From Desulfosporosinus sp. UBA5188 (GTDB lineage: Bacteria > Bacillota > Desulfitobacteriia > Desulfitobacteriales > Desulfitobacteriaceae), in assembly GCA_002413075.1 (NCBI GenBank), contig DHWG01000142.1:1-20210 (forward strand): 20,210 nt of DNA, written 5' to 3'. The translations under genes and the position numbers were made by a program. The notes beneath the pieces were generated by a model. It searched no databases and was not told where the DNA came from. It saw only the letters and a list, made by a program, of their open reading frames with translations. How positions within the stretch are numbered: position 1 is the first letter of the stretch; each line of letters begins with the position of its first letter. Positions 6,624 to 14,098 of this stretch are shown here, in pieces.

Positions 6624-7409
6624 CTAGACGACCTCTTGTTGCCGATCTCTCCACAGTCTCCAAACCAGGAACAACAGAGCAATCCCTACAGCCGCCATAC
6701 TACTCCATTGCGCAGCAGACCAGTTGAATAAAAACCTCGGGCTATCCCCTCGAAAATTCTCCAAAAAGAATCTTGATAAATTATATAATACCATATACAT
6801 CAAAAATATTATGCCAGACGGCCATTTCTTTAATTTACATATTACGAGAATAGCAAAGATAATAACATCAACTTGCCCTTCCCATACTTCCGCAGGCCAC
6901 AGTGGCTGGTTACCAAAAGTGTCTCGAGCAATTGTGCCAACCGGATAGAGAATTCCAAAATCTCCTCCCGTAGGCCCTCCAAATGCGTCACCATTCATAA
7001 GATTTGCATCTCGTCCCACAGCTTGGGCTAGTATAAGCCCAGGCGCCGCTAAATCCGCTATTTTCCAGAAAGGCAGCTTCTTAATCCAGACGTAAATTCC
7101 ACCAACAAATAATGCCCCGACCACGCCCCCTTGAATCGAAAGACCCCCATGCCAAATAGCAATAATTTCACCTGGATGCTCGCGATAGAAGGCCCAATCA
7201 AAAAAGAACACCTGCCAGAAACGGGCCCCCAATAACCCAGAGATAAGTAAAATAGGGGCTAAATCCATGATCGGTTCCATATATTCCGGGTGCCCTTCAA
7301 CTTTGGCAAAATAAAGCGTGATGCCTACTCCAACAAGAAAAGCCAAGGCGAATAGTGTTCCGTAGGAACGGATTGGGAAATTTCCTATGTAAAACCAGTA
7401 CTGATGCAT
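6624..7409 (-). CDS. lgt: Prolipoprotein diacylglyceryl transferase, divergent type
   Basis: Lgt moves a diacylglycerol group from phosphatidylglycerol to the lipobox cysteine of prelipoproteins in the cytoplasmic membrane. The 261-residue protein has about seven hydrophobic segments. Recognisable family positions are RSYG (Y16), WHGGLSIQGG (H87), the signature GRDANLMNGDAFG (R133, N136, N139, G144) and SRFFLENFRGD (R213, E217, R220). Differences from the usual consensus are Asp for Glu at 141 and WPAEVWE (170-176) where most Lgt proteins have HP-[ST]-Q-[LI]-YE. This suggests a divergent branch or a second paralogue, though the main conserved polar residues are kept. The PLD lipoprotein is a possible client in this window. 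The start has GGAGG 4-5 nt upstream. Confidence 0.9.
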   Translation of the reverse strand: MHQYWFYIGNFPIRSYGTLFALAFLVGVGITLYFAKVEGHPEYMEPIMDLAPILLISGLLGARFWQVFFFDWAFYREHPGEIIAIWHGGLSIQGGVVGALFVGGIYVWIKKLPFWKIADLAAPGLILAQAVGRDANLMNGDAFGGPTGGDFGILYPVGTIARDTFGNQPLWPAEVWEGQVDVIIFAILVICKLKKWPSGIIFLMYMVLYNLSRFFLENFRGDSPRFLFNWSAAQWSSMAAVGIALLFLVWRLWRDRQQEVV

Positions 7410-7424
7410 ATTTCCTCCTACTCT

Positions 7425-7453
7425 AGAATATCCAGGTATTCTAGTTTGGACAA
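7425..7453 (-). promoter_or_regulatory. Probable sigma-A promoter of lgt
   Basis: On the minus strand: TTGTCC, a 17-bp spacer, then TATTCT. The -10 falls inside an 8-bp inverted repeat (CTAGAATA 7423-7430 and TATTCTAG 7437-7444) that could be an operator. The leader to the start codon would be very short (about 10 nt). Confidence 0.45.
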
Positions 7454-7472
7454 TTCATCACTTTGAACATAA

Positions 7473-7505
7473 CAACAGATCCGATGACTACCATCGGATC
7501 TGTTG
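7473..7505 (-). terminator. Hairpin directly after the small membrane peptide gene
   Basis: A 14-bp perfect stem (CAACAGATCCGATG with CATCGGATCTGTTG, 5-nt loop) begins 4 nt past the stop codon. No T-run follows, so it is either a weak terminator or an mRNA-stabilising hairpin. Confidence 0.5.
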
Positions 7506-7508
7506 AGC

Positions 7509-7709
7509 TTATAGACTGTTTAATTTGGCAAAGAAAGGATCGTTTTCATTGAGTTTTGGAATCGTTGCCTCACGATCTATTTTTCCAGTTGGTTTTTGAA
7601 CTGTTTTGAAATAAGTAGAATGTTTCTTTTTAGCAGCTAAGGAATCCGAGTACAATGTGACCACTAAGATAGAGATTACAATGAGTGCCAATAACCATTG
7701 AAATAACAC
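7509..7709 (-). CDS. Single-pass small membrane protein of unknown function
   Basis: A 66-residue protein: a membrane helix at about residues 2-21 (LFQWLLALIVISILVVTLYS), then a basic stretch AAKKKH and a polar, probably cytoplasmic tail of about 40 residues. No family is recognised. The GTG at 7709 is chosen because GGAGGTG lies 6-8 nt upstream. The promoter TTGACA-N16-TAGAAT at 7729-7756 lies inside the longer reading frame and predicts transcription from about 7722, which rules out a start at 7760. It follows the FtsA-like gene but has its own promoter, and is followed by a hairpin and lgt. A small partner of the FtsA-like protein is conceivable but only by position. Confidence 0.62.
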   Translation of the reverse strand: MLFQWLLALIVISILVVTLYSDSLAAKKKHSTYFKTVQKPTGKIDREATIPKLNENDPFFAKLNSL

Positions 7710-7728
7710 GACTAACACCTCCATGACT

Positions 7729-7756
7729 ATTCTATGACGTATAGTATATTTGTCAA
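7729..7756 (-). promoter_or_regulatory. Strong sigma-A promoter for the small membrane peptide
   Basis: A consensus TTGACA (7756-7751), a 16-bp spacer and TAGAAT (7734-7729) lie on the minus strand. The expected start is near 7722, giving a leader of about 13 nt with GGAGGTG just ahead of the GTG. Confidence 0.75.
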
Positions 7757-7787
7757 GCATTCCTGATAACTTTTCAATGGAAAGTCA

Positions 7788-9890
7788 TTAGTCAAACGTC
7801 GCACACATACGATCACCGGGATGTAAAACTGTCGTAAATTCTGCAGGCGTACCATTGACCGTTATTTTCAGTGAAGCGCCTGGGACAACTTTATCAGGAA
7901 ACGTGACATAAGGCAAAAGTTCGGAAAGAATTGGCATTGTCTTATACCCCTCTACCTTCAAATCCATACCATCTTTTAGAGGTTGGTCTTCCAATACTAG
8001 ACGTCCATGAAATGAGATGATGGTTTCTTGAGGCGGGTACTCCACAAATACCCCATTGACACTAAAAGTAATAGGCTTTGGCTCTAAATGTAACTCACTG
8101 ACCGTGAGTTGCCTTGTGTGAACCTCTATCGAATCACCTTGTTGGATGATATGGCTACCGTCAACTCCACATCCATTGACTAATCGTTCAATGGTTAAGT
8201 CAAGGGTACGACTCACTCCATTGATACGAATTTCGATCTTTTCTTTGTTATGACGGATATCGTCCATTTGTTGGCAAAGATTATTTAGGTCATCGTTCGG
8301 TACGTACGTTATTTTAGAGCCATCAATAATTATATCTGTTTCAGAAGCCAATTCATGATTCACAAACACCTGAGGAGCGTATAACACTCGTTTTCCATTC
8401 CAAGTAATCCACTTTGCCTCTACCTTTGGCAACACATCTTTAATACACACTTGAGCATCAACACCTGGCTCTCCAGCCACGAAGACAATGTTATCTCCCG
8501 CTTTAAGTGCTTGATCTAATTTGCCTGGTTTGTCGTTGACCGACAATTGTGCAGCGTTTCCCATACTGCCCTTAATGACCTGCATTTCACGATTCCATTC
8601 GAACGTCAAAGCCGATCCAGGCTTCCCAAAAAAAGAACGAGGGAGAATGCCAGCAGCGAGTAGTGCCTCAGCGACCGTCGCTAATTGCAACTCAAAGATT
8701 GACACACGCGCACTGTTCACCAACACCGTGTAATACTGCAACCCATTTCCTTCGAGCGCGGCAATTCCAATTCCGATGGGGGTAACACTCTCCGGCCCTC
8801 TGATGCTTTTTTCTCCATATATGTCCCCTAACCGTTCTCTGACTTGAATTCCGACTCTATTCTGTGGAATTCCCAAAGTCTCCGCCAACAGTTCAGAAAG
8901 CATGGGCGTTAAACTCCCACCGCCAATCAGAATAACGGCTTGAGGAACGTCCTTATTGAGCTTCATAATTTCTCTGGAGATAGACTCAGCGATCTTGCCG
9001 ACCACGGTTTGAATAACCTTCAGGACGTCATTTTTCTTTGCTATGACTTTAGCGCCTAGAAAATCTTTAAACTTAAGTTCTTCTTTTGTATTTAATTCTC
9101 TTTTAACTTTTTCTCCAACTTTAAAATCGAGTAAATAATGCGAGCAGATCGCTTCAGTGACTGCATCACCGGCCATTGGAACCATCCCATAGGCAAAAAA
9201 AGAGCCATTCTTTGTCAAAGCGATATCAGCAGTACCTGCACCAATATCGACCAAAGCCAGATTAAGACGCCTCATGTTCGTGGGAATAGCCGCTTGACCT
9301 GCAGCAATCGGCTCCAATGTCAGACTGGTCATTTCAAGCTCTACTTGACCTAGAACTGCCACCAAGCCATCAACAACAGTCCGAGGTAAGAACGTAGCTA
9401 TAACGGAAACGCTGGCCACCTTCCCCCGTTGCCCGATCAAACTGGAAATTTCCTCTCCCTCATTCCACTTGGCTATTGTGCTATATCCTACACAATGATA
9501 GCTTTGAGAATCATCCTCTGATGACAATTTCAGCTGACGCAACGCTTGATGAACGGCTTCCATTTCTAAAGCTAGGACATCTTCCCGTTCCCACCGCACC
9601 GGAAGTAGTTCCTTATGTTCAACAACCGCCACTTCTGTTCGGAGCGCTCTACCGGCAGCTGCCACGGCAACCTGCGTTAAGTGTACCCCTAACTTCTTTT
9701 CTATCTTCTCTTTAACAATAACAACCGCTCTGGCAACTTCTTCTACGTCATGAACTTGCCCATCATACATGGCACGCTGCCGATGCTCTGTTCGAGCACT
9801 TGCCAAAATTTCATAGCCTTGTTCTTTCTTTATCATAACAAGTCCCATGACCATACGAGTCCCAATATCTAATGCAAAAATAGGTTCCAC
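7788..9890 (-). CDS. FtsA/PilM-like actin-fold protein with long beta-grasp-like C-terminal extension
   Basis: A 700-residue cytoplasmic ATPase of the actin/Hsp70 superfamily. The FtsA-like core (about 1-380) has phosphate-1 IFALDIGTR (residues 4-12), a 1C-type subdomain (about 70-185), phosphate-2 ALVDIGAGTADIA (212-224) and the adenosine motif ILIGGGS (320-326). The remaining 320 residues, absent from FtsA, contain repeated units of the form V/I-N-G/D-x-P...L..GD.I, for example SVNDKPGKLDQALKAGDNI, RINGVSRTLDL with IIQQGDSIEV, SVNGVFVEYPP with LKDGMDLKV, and TVNGTPAEFTTVLHPGDRM. They look like ubiquitin-type beta-grasp modules. No C-terminal amphipathic helix for membrane binding is seen. 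The GTG at 9890 follows GAGGTGA at 6 nt and is preferred to a TTG at 9929 beside the -10 region. It is not in a division or pilus operon, so its role in division, shape or adhesion is open. Confidence 0.8.
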   Translation of the reverse strand: MEPIFALDIGTRMVMGLVMIKKEQGYEILASARTEHRQRAMYDGQVHDVEEVARAVVIVKEKIEKKLGVHLTQVAVAAAGRALRTEVAVVEHKELLPVRWEREDVLALEMEAVHQALRQLKLSSEDDSQSYHCVGYSTIAKWNEGEEISSLIGQRGKVASVSVIATFLPRTVVDGLVAVLGQVELEMTSLTLEPIAAGQAAIPTNMRRLNLALVDIGAGTADIALTKNGSFFAYGMVPMAGDAVTEAICSHYLLDFKVGEKVKRELNTKEELKFKDFLGAKVIAKKNDVLKVIQTVVGKIAESISREIMKLNKDVPQAVILIGGGSLTPMLSELLAETLGIPQNRVGIQVRERLGDIYGEKSIRGPESVTPIGIGIAALEGNGLQYYTVLVNSARVSIFELQLATVAEALLAAGILPRSFFGKPGSALTFEWNREMQVIKGSMGNAAQLSVNDKPGKLDQALKAGDNIVFVAGEPGVDAQVCIKDVLPKVEAKWITWNGKRVLYAPQVFVNHELASETDIIIDGSKITYVPNDDLNNLCQQMDDIRHNKEKIEIRINGVSRTLDLTIERLVNGCGVDGSHIIQQGDSIEVHTRQLTVSELHLEPKPITFSVNGVFVEYPPQETIISFHGRLVLEDQPLKDGMDLKVEGYKTMPILSELLPYVTFPDKVVPGASLKITVNGTPAEFTTVLHPGDRMCATFD

Positions 9891-9942
9891 TTGTTTCACC
9901 TCACTCTCACTCAATTCGACTATTCTCAATAAAAATCCTGCT

Positions 9943-9948
9943 ATTATA
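9943..9948 (-). promoter_or_regulatory. -10 element upstream of the FtsA-like gene
   Basis: The minus strand has a perfect TATAAT but no good -35 at 16-18 bp. It would give a 45-nt leader to the GTG at 9890. Confidence 0.4.
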
Positions 9949-9988
9949 GAGAAACTCTCCCTAGGGAAGGAAGTGTCTTAACACGTTC

Positions 9989-10018
9989 TTTACACATCCC
10001 ATTGTTAAACACTATAAT
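9989..10018 (+). promoter_or_regulatory. Probable sigma-A promoter of the DUF1992 gene
   Basis: TTTACA (9989-9994), an 18-bp spacer and a perfect TATAAT (10013-10018). The start would be near 10025, with a leader of about 80 nt. Confidence 0.5.
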
Positions 10019-10106
10019 AGGATATTTCCCATTAATAGTACCCCTATCACGTTGGTCGATCTATGATATAGTGGACATATATTTTAGTTTTGCGAGGTGA
10101 AAGTAA

Positions 10107-10484
10107 ATGAAAGATTCTTTTAGAGATATTGCTGAAGAGAAAATTCGAGAATCAATTGCAAAAGGAGAATCAAAAAACCTTCCTGGGGCGGGAAAGCCCA
10201 TAAAGATTGAGAACCTATATTTTTTGCCACCAGAATTTATATTCGCATACACTGTATTGAAAAATTCAGGTTATCTCAATCTAGTTGACGATGAAAAGGC
10301 CCCAGTTTCTTTGAGCAGGGATGACATAAACTTGCTTAATGCGAATGATTGTAATCCTACAGATAATGTTCAAGAAAACAGCTTGGTTCCCTTCGTCAGT
10401 GATGAGATAATTTCATTGAACGAAAGCCCTTCCATCCCATCCCATCCAAACACATTCAAGAAAAGGCTCTTAATTATCGTATAA
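10107..10484 (+). CDS. DUF1992 (DnaJ subfamily C member 28 domain) protein
   Basis: A 125-residue protein. The first 55-60 residues match the DUF1992 pattern: IAEEKIRESIAKGESKNLPG then AGKPI, and PPEFIFAYTVLKNSGY. In eukaryotes this domain occurs in DNAJC28; bacterial stand-alone versions have no assigned function. No J domain or membrane segment is present. The last 65 residues are polar, low in recognisable motifs, and do not look like the usual helical C-terminus of the family, so the tail may be lineage-specific or disordered. The start is supported by GAGGTGA about 6 nt before the ATG. It is a single gene on the plus strand, divergent from the FtsA-like gene and convergent with pgi. Confidence 0.78.
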   Translation: MKDSFRDIAEEKIRESIAKGESKNLPGAGKPIKIENLYFLPPEFIFAYTVLKNSGYLNLVDDEKAPVSLSRDDINLLNANDCNPTDNVQENSLVPFVSDEIISLNESPSIPSHPNTFKKRLLIIV

Positions 10485-10535
10485 TGAGAGATAGTAGACG
10501 CAGTAAATTTTAAGTCTCCAATAGAATTCATAGAA

Positions 10536-10570
10536 ACCAGACCGTCTAACAATTGTTAAGACGATCTGGT
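10536..10570 (+). terminator. Terminator after the DUF1992 gene
   Basis: ACCAGACCGTCT pairs with AGACGATCTGGT (12 positions, one C/A mismatch that becomes G-U on the minus strand), and the inner AACAATTGTT can extend it. CGTTTAATATTTT follows on plus. Confidence 0.6.
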
Positions 10571-10594
10571 CGTTTAATATTTTAAACTGATTAC

Positions 10595-10626
10595 ACACCT
10601 TCATTCCTTACCAGGCCCGAAGGTGT
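10595..10626 (-). terminator. Possible terminator of pgi
   Basis: An 8-bp stem (ACACCTTC and GAAGGTGT) encloses a 16-nt loop about 20 nt after the pgi stop. There is no clear T-run on the minus side, so this is weak. Confidence 0.3.
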
Positions 10627-10644
10627 TCTTTACTTACTCATCAT

Positions 10645-12069
10645 CTAATTAAATTTTAGAATATGGCGTGTTTCCCCATATTCCTCAATGTCATGTTTCC
10701 TCGTTTCATAGCCCTTGCGTCCCATTAAGGCGTACGTCCCATTTTTTCCTTCTTCAACGCCTGGTTGATTGAAGGCATTAATGTTTAATAGCTCACCTAT
10801 ATAGGCCGTCTCCCACTCAAGGAGAAGAAGTAATTGCCCTACGTTATACGCGTCCAAGGTGGGCAAAGTGATCTTCTGATGTTGGCGCCCCGCAAGTGTC
10901 AGGGCATATTCTGTCGCTTTCTGTTCTGCAAATAACAGCTCTTCTAAGGTACGTCCTCCTAGGAATTGAATATCCTCAGGCAGTTCTAGATCGATTGGGA
11001 TCAATTGAGTTTCTTTGAATTTTTCAACAGTTACAAAGGTTATGACCTTATCATCTGGTCCCTCAACATACAATTGAACTTGTGAGTGTTGATCTGTTAC
11101 GCCTAAGGCTTTTACAGGTGTCTGTCCGACATGAACAACTTGTCCCTGTCGATCAAACCGTTTACCTAGGCTCTCCGCCCACAATTGAGCATACCAGTCA
11201 GCCATTGTTTTTAAGCCGTCAGCATAAGGCATGAATACCGAAATGTTTTTCCCTTTTTGCCAGGACAAATGAGCCAGCGTTGCTCGTAATTGAGCGGGAT
11301 TGGATATTACCCCTTTGGAATCCCGAATCCATTGATCCATCGCTAAAGCACCTTCAAGAAGCTGATGAATATCGATTCCACAAATAGCAGCAGCCAGCAA
11401 TCCAACGGGCGTCAGTTCCGAAAAGCGCCCGCCAACTCCAGCTGGAATCACAAACCTCTTATAACCTTCTTTAAGGGCAAGGGGAAGAAGATTTCCTTTT
11501 TCCTTATCCGTTGTCACAACAATATGTTCCGCGTAACTATCCCCACAGACTCGACGTAGCGTGTCCCGAACAATCAGAAACTGAGCCATGGTTTCTGAGG
11601 TGTTGCCTGATTTGGAAATAACATTAAAAAGAGTTTTGCGTGGATCAAGGATTTGTAAGAGCTCTGAAAACCGGACAGGATCTATGTTATCCATGACATA
11701 AAAACGAGGGCGGTGACCGCGCTTCTCAGAAGGAAGTTCGTTATAATAGTAATGATTAAGTGCTTGATGAACGGCCAGTGGACCGAGCGCAGAACCACCA
11801 ATTCCCAAAACAACAAAGTTTTCGAATTTTTGGGCTACAGTATTGGCATATTCAATGATCTCCACCTGTTGGGTTTGCATGGTAGCTAAAAGCTTAGAGA
11901 AATCAATCTCCCCAGCTTCCCTCCGCGTGGCAAGTGTGGCGTGCGCTTGATCCAAAACGTTCTGAAGCCCCAACAATTCCTGTGTGTCAAACCCTTTGGG
12001 ATTTTGAGGGCCAGACATCATTCCCGTATAATCAATCTTTATTCCAGGTTTTAATTGGTGATCATCCAT
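10645..12069 (-). CDS. pgi: Glucose-6-phosphate isomerase
   Basis: Interconverts glucose-6-phosphate and fructose-6-phosphate in the cytoplasm. The 474-residue protein is of the shorter bacterial PGI type. It shows GIGGSALGP (89-97), the sugar-phosphate site ISKSGNTSETMAQF (151-164), the signature GGRFSELTPVG (213-223), the catalytic Glu in WAESLGKR (E299) and the ring-opening His in TDQHSQVQLY (H328). The ATG has GAGGT 7-8 nt upstream. It follows pfkA by 35 nt with no terminator between them, so the two enzymes of upper glycolysis are probably co-transcribed and would act in succession on the same sugar-phosphate pool. It is the last gene of the lysR-dnaA-like-pfkA-pgi unit. Confidence 0.97.
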   Translation of the reverse strand: MDDHQLKPGIKIDYTGMMSGPQNPKGFDTQELLGLQNVLDQAHATLATRREAGEIDFSKLLATMQTQQVEIIEYANTVAQKFENFVVLGIGGSALGPLAVHQALNHYYYNELPSEKRGHRPRFYVMDNIDPVRFSELLQILDPRKTLFNVISKSGNTSETMAQFLIVRDTLRRVCGDSYAEHIVVTTDKEKGNLLPLALKEGYKRFVIPAGVGGRFSELTPVGLLAAAICGIDIHQLLEGALAMDQWIRDSKGVISNPAQLRATLAHLSWQKGKNISVFMPYADGLKTMADWYAQLWAESLGKRFDRQGQVVHVGQTPVKALGVTDQHSQVQLYVEGPDDKVITFVTVEKFKETQLIPIDLELPEDIQFLGGRTLEELLFAEQKATEYALTLAGRQHQKITLPTLDAYNVGQLLLLLEWETAYIGELLNINAFNQPGVEEGKNGTYALMGRKGYETRKHDIEEYGETRHILKFN

Positions 12070-12104
12070 TACTCAACCTCATCTCTTTAATTTCAGTTAT
12101 AAGA

Positions 12105-13076
12105 CTAAATTGAAAGCTCATTGGCCAAATCATAAAGTTCTCTGTTAAAGGGGCGCCGTGTGCCATAAGCAGCATCGAGTGGACTAGAAACAACCGCTTG
12201 ATTGATGTAAGCCGTCATCCTATTTGTGTCATTAGCCAAAAGAATATCAATCGCTTTCCCACCCATTGCTGCAGCAATGACAGCATCTAAAGCACTAGGA
12301 TTTCCGCCGCGTTGTAAATGTCCCAGTATCGTAATACGAGTTTCAAAGCCTGAACGAGCCTTTAATGCTTCTCCAATGTCATAAGCACTTCCTACGCCTT
12401 CTGAAATTAAGATAATACTGTGGTTTTTGCCACGTTGATGACCACGTTTTAATTTATCGCTAATCTCATCCAAATCGAAGGGTATCTCGGGCACTAAAAT
12501 CGATTCGGCGCCACAAGCAAGACCCGCCTGTAGCGCTATGTTTCCGCAATTTCTCCCCATAACTTCGACTATGAACGTCCGTTCGTGAGAAGACGCAGTA
12601 TCCCGAATTTTGCTCACTGCATCCACCACCGTATTGGTCGCTGTATCAAATCCTATGGTTAAATCAGTCCCAGCGATATCATTGTCAATCGTGCCAGGAA
12701 TACCGACAATTTGAATCCCCTGAGCCACTAAAGTTTGCGCCCCTCGAAATGACCCATCTCCCCCTATGACGACCAAGGCGTCTAGTTGAAGCTTCTGTAA
12801 CTGTTCTAAGGCCTTCTGCTGGCCTTCTACGGTCCGCATTTCTGCAGAACGTGCCGTCTTTAAGATGGTTCCGCCGCGAAGCACAATATCCGCAACAGAC
12901 CCAACACTCATTTGTTGGATTTCCCCGTGAATAAGCCCCTCGTAGCCACGGCTTATTCCATAAACATCAAGCCCGTGGTAAATACCTTTCCTGACCACTG
13001 CCCGTAAAGCTGCGTTCATTCCTGGAGCATCCCCGCCGCTGGTTAGCACTCCAATTCGCTGTATTACACCTGACAT
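12105..13076 (-). CDS. pfkA: ATP-dependent 6-phosphofructokinase
   Basis: Phosphorylates fructose-6-phosphate to fructose-1,6-bisphosphate, the main control point of glycolysis. The 323-residue length is typical of bacterial PfkA (about 320). Motifs are the nucleotide site TSGGDAPGMNA (12-22), GGDGS (105-109), which has Gly where PPi-dependent enzymes have Asp and so points to ATP use, the catalytic GTIDNDI (128-134), MGRNCG (173-178) and ISEGVGSAYD. The ATG at 13076 is preceded by AGGAG at 7 nt; a start 5 codons upstream would swallow this ribosome site. It is 39 nt downstream of the DnaA-like gene and 35 nt upstream of pgi. Pyruvate kinase, a frequent partner of pfkA in Firmicutes, is absent here. 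Confidence 0.96.
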   Translation of the reverse strand: MSGVIQRIGVLTSGGDAPGMNAALRAVVRKGIYHGLDVYGISRGYEGLIHGEIQQMSVGSVADIVLRGGTILKTARSAEMRTVEGQQKALEQLQKLQLDALVVIGGDGSFRGAQTLVAQGIQIVGIPGTIDNDIAGTDLTIGFDTATNTVVDAVSKIRDTASSHERTFIVEVMGRNCGNIALQAGLACGAESILVPEIPFDLDEISDKLKRGHQRGKNHSIILISEGVGSAYDIGEALKARSGFETRITILGHLQRGGNPSALDAVIAAAMGGKAIDILLANDTNRMTAYINQAVVSSPLDAAYGTRRPFNRELYDLANELSI

Positions 13077-13115
13077 AGGCTCACTCCTCATCCTGTCTAT
13101 TAGAATGGTTTTAGT

Positions 13116-14081
13116 TTATTGTCCTACCTGAAATACCTTTAAGATACCTTTATAGGTCTTTTCTAAGTCATGATCTTTGGTCAGTTTAGCTTGCATCTTC
13201 TTATAAGAAATAATCATAGTAGAATGGTTACGATTAAAATAACACCCAATTGCGGGATAAGAGATCTGGCAAAGTGTCCGTATTGTGTAAATTGCCAATT
13301 CTCTCGCTTCATTGACTTTTGGTTTTCGCCTGGGTCCTAGTAATTCCTCGATGGGAATTCCCATCGTTTGAGCCACTATTTTTATGATATTCATGGGTTC
13401 AGTCGATATATTTTTTTTTCTTTCTTTATCATGCCAATATTCCTGGAAACATTGCACACTTAACTGATCTAATTGTATTTCGGCAAATTCAACAAATTCT
13501 TCAATGATGCTCAAAGCATCCGTTAAATTGTCTATACGCATAGCGATCAGCCCCAGAACCTCCGCGTCAATAAAAAGATGCTTTTGTTGAATATATTCCA
13601 CCATAAATCGCTCTATTTCACTTACGAGAGGAACAGCAATTGGAATGACTATACCACCTAAAAAGCGCGAGGCGAGCCGCTCCCCTATAAATTCAAGTTG
13701 CGGTAAATCGGCTTCAAGTGTGATCACCATCTTGCCCCCATTGCCAATGACATATTCATAGGTGTAATGGAGTTCCTCAATTGTTTTAACTTTTCCTTCC
13801 AATAATTGGAGATCATCGATTAGCAGTAACCGCGTTGTGCGGTATCTTTGCCTGAATGAATTAAGGGTGTTAGTCTGAGCGGCATACGCATACTGACGAG
13901 CAAAAGATATTGCATCCACGAATATCCCTGCCTGATTATGTTGGTGAAGATAGCGTAACAGGGTTGTTTTACCAAGTCCCTTTTGTCCATAAACCAACGT
14001 AACATTCGCAGCCTTCTCTAACTCGTAATTCTTAATTTGACGCCATGCTCGAATGTTAAATTCACTTAAAAACCAGTTCAA
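13116..14081 (-). CDS. DnaA-like AAA+ protein lacking domain I
   Basis: A 321-residue paralogue of the replication initiator DnaA. The AAA+ part shows Walker A YGQKGLGKTT (30-39), the initiator-type helix region ending FRQRYRTTR, Walker B LLLIDDLQLLEGK (85-97; DnaA has LLIDDIQF-AGK), sensor 1 MVITLEADLP (118-127) and an arginine-finger context ERLASRF (134-140; DnaA DRLxSRF). Domain IV is present (about 228-321), with the DnaA signature helix-turn-helix IGCYFNRNHSTMIISYKKM. At the base-contacting position usually Asp (RDHTT) it has Asn (RNHST). Domains I and II, which bind DnaB and loaders, are missing: the protein begins only about 30 residues before Walker A. This is unlike Hda, which lacks domain IV. 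The TTG start at 14081 has AAAGGAGAGG upstream; a TTG at 14102 overlapping the lysR stop has none. Role not established; origin regulation or transcription control are possibilities. Confidence 0.82.
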   Translation of the reverse strand: MNWFLSEFNIRAWRQIKNYELEKAANVTLVYGQKGLGKTTLLRYLHQHNQAGIFVDAISFARQYAYAAQTNTLNSFRQRYRTTRLLLIDDLQLLEGKVKTIEELHYTYEYVIGNGGKMVITLEADLPQLEFIGERLASRFLGGIVIPIAVPLVSEIERFMVEYIQQKHLFIDAEVLGLIAMRIDNLTDALSIIEEFVEFAEIQLDQLSVQCFQEYWHDKERKKNISTEPMNIIKIVAQTMGIPIEELLGPRRKPKVNEARELAIYTIRTLCQISYPAIGCYFNRNHSTMIISYKKMQAKLTKDHDLEKTYKGILKVFQVGQ

Positions 14082-14098
14082 GCGTGCCTCTCCTTTAC

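Noticed and set aside
8521..9715. Several 70-79 codon frames on plus opposite the FtsA-like gene
   Set aside because: They mirror the coding strand's codon structure and have no ribosome site, promoter or recognisable product.
9891..9929. TTG start 13 codons upstream for the FtsA-like protein
   Set aside because: It would leave only a few nt of leader after the TATAAT, whereas GAGGTGA fits the GTG at 9890.
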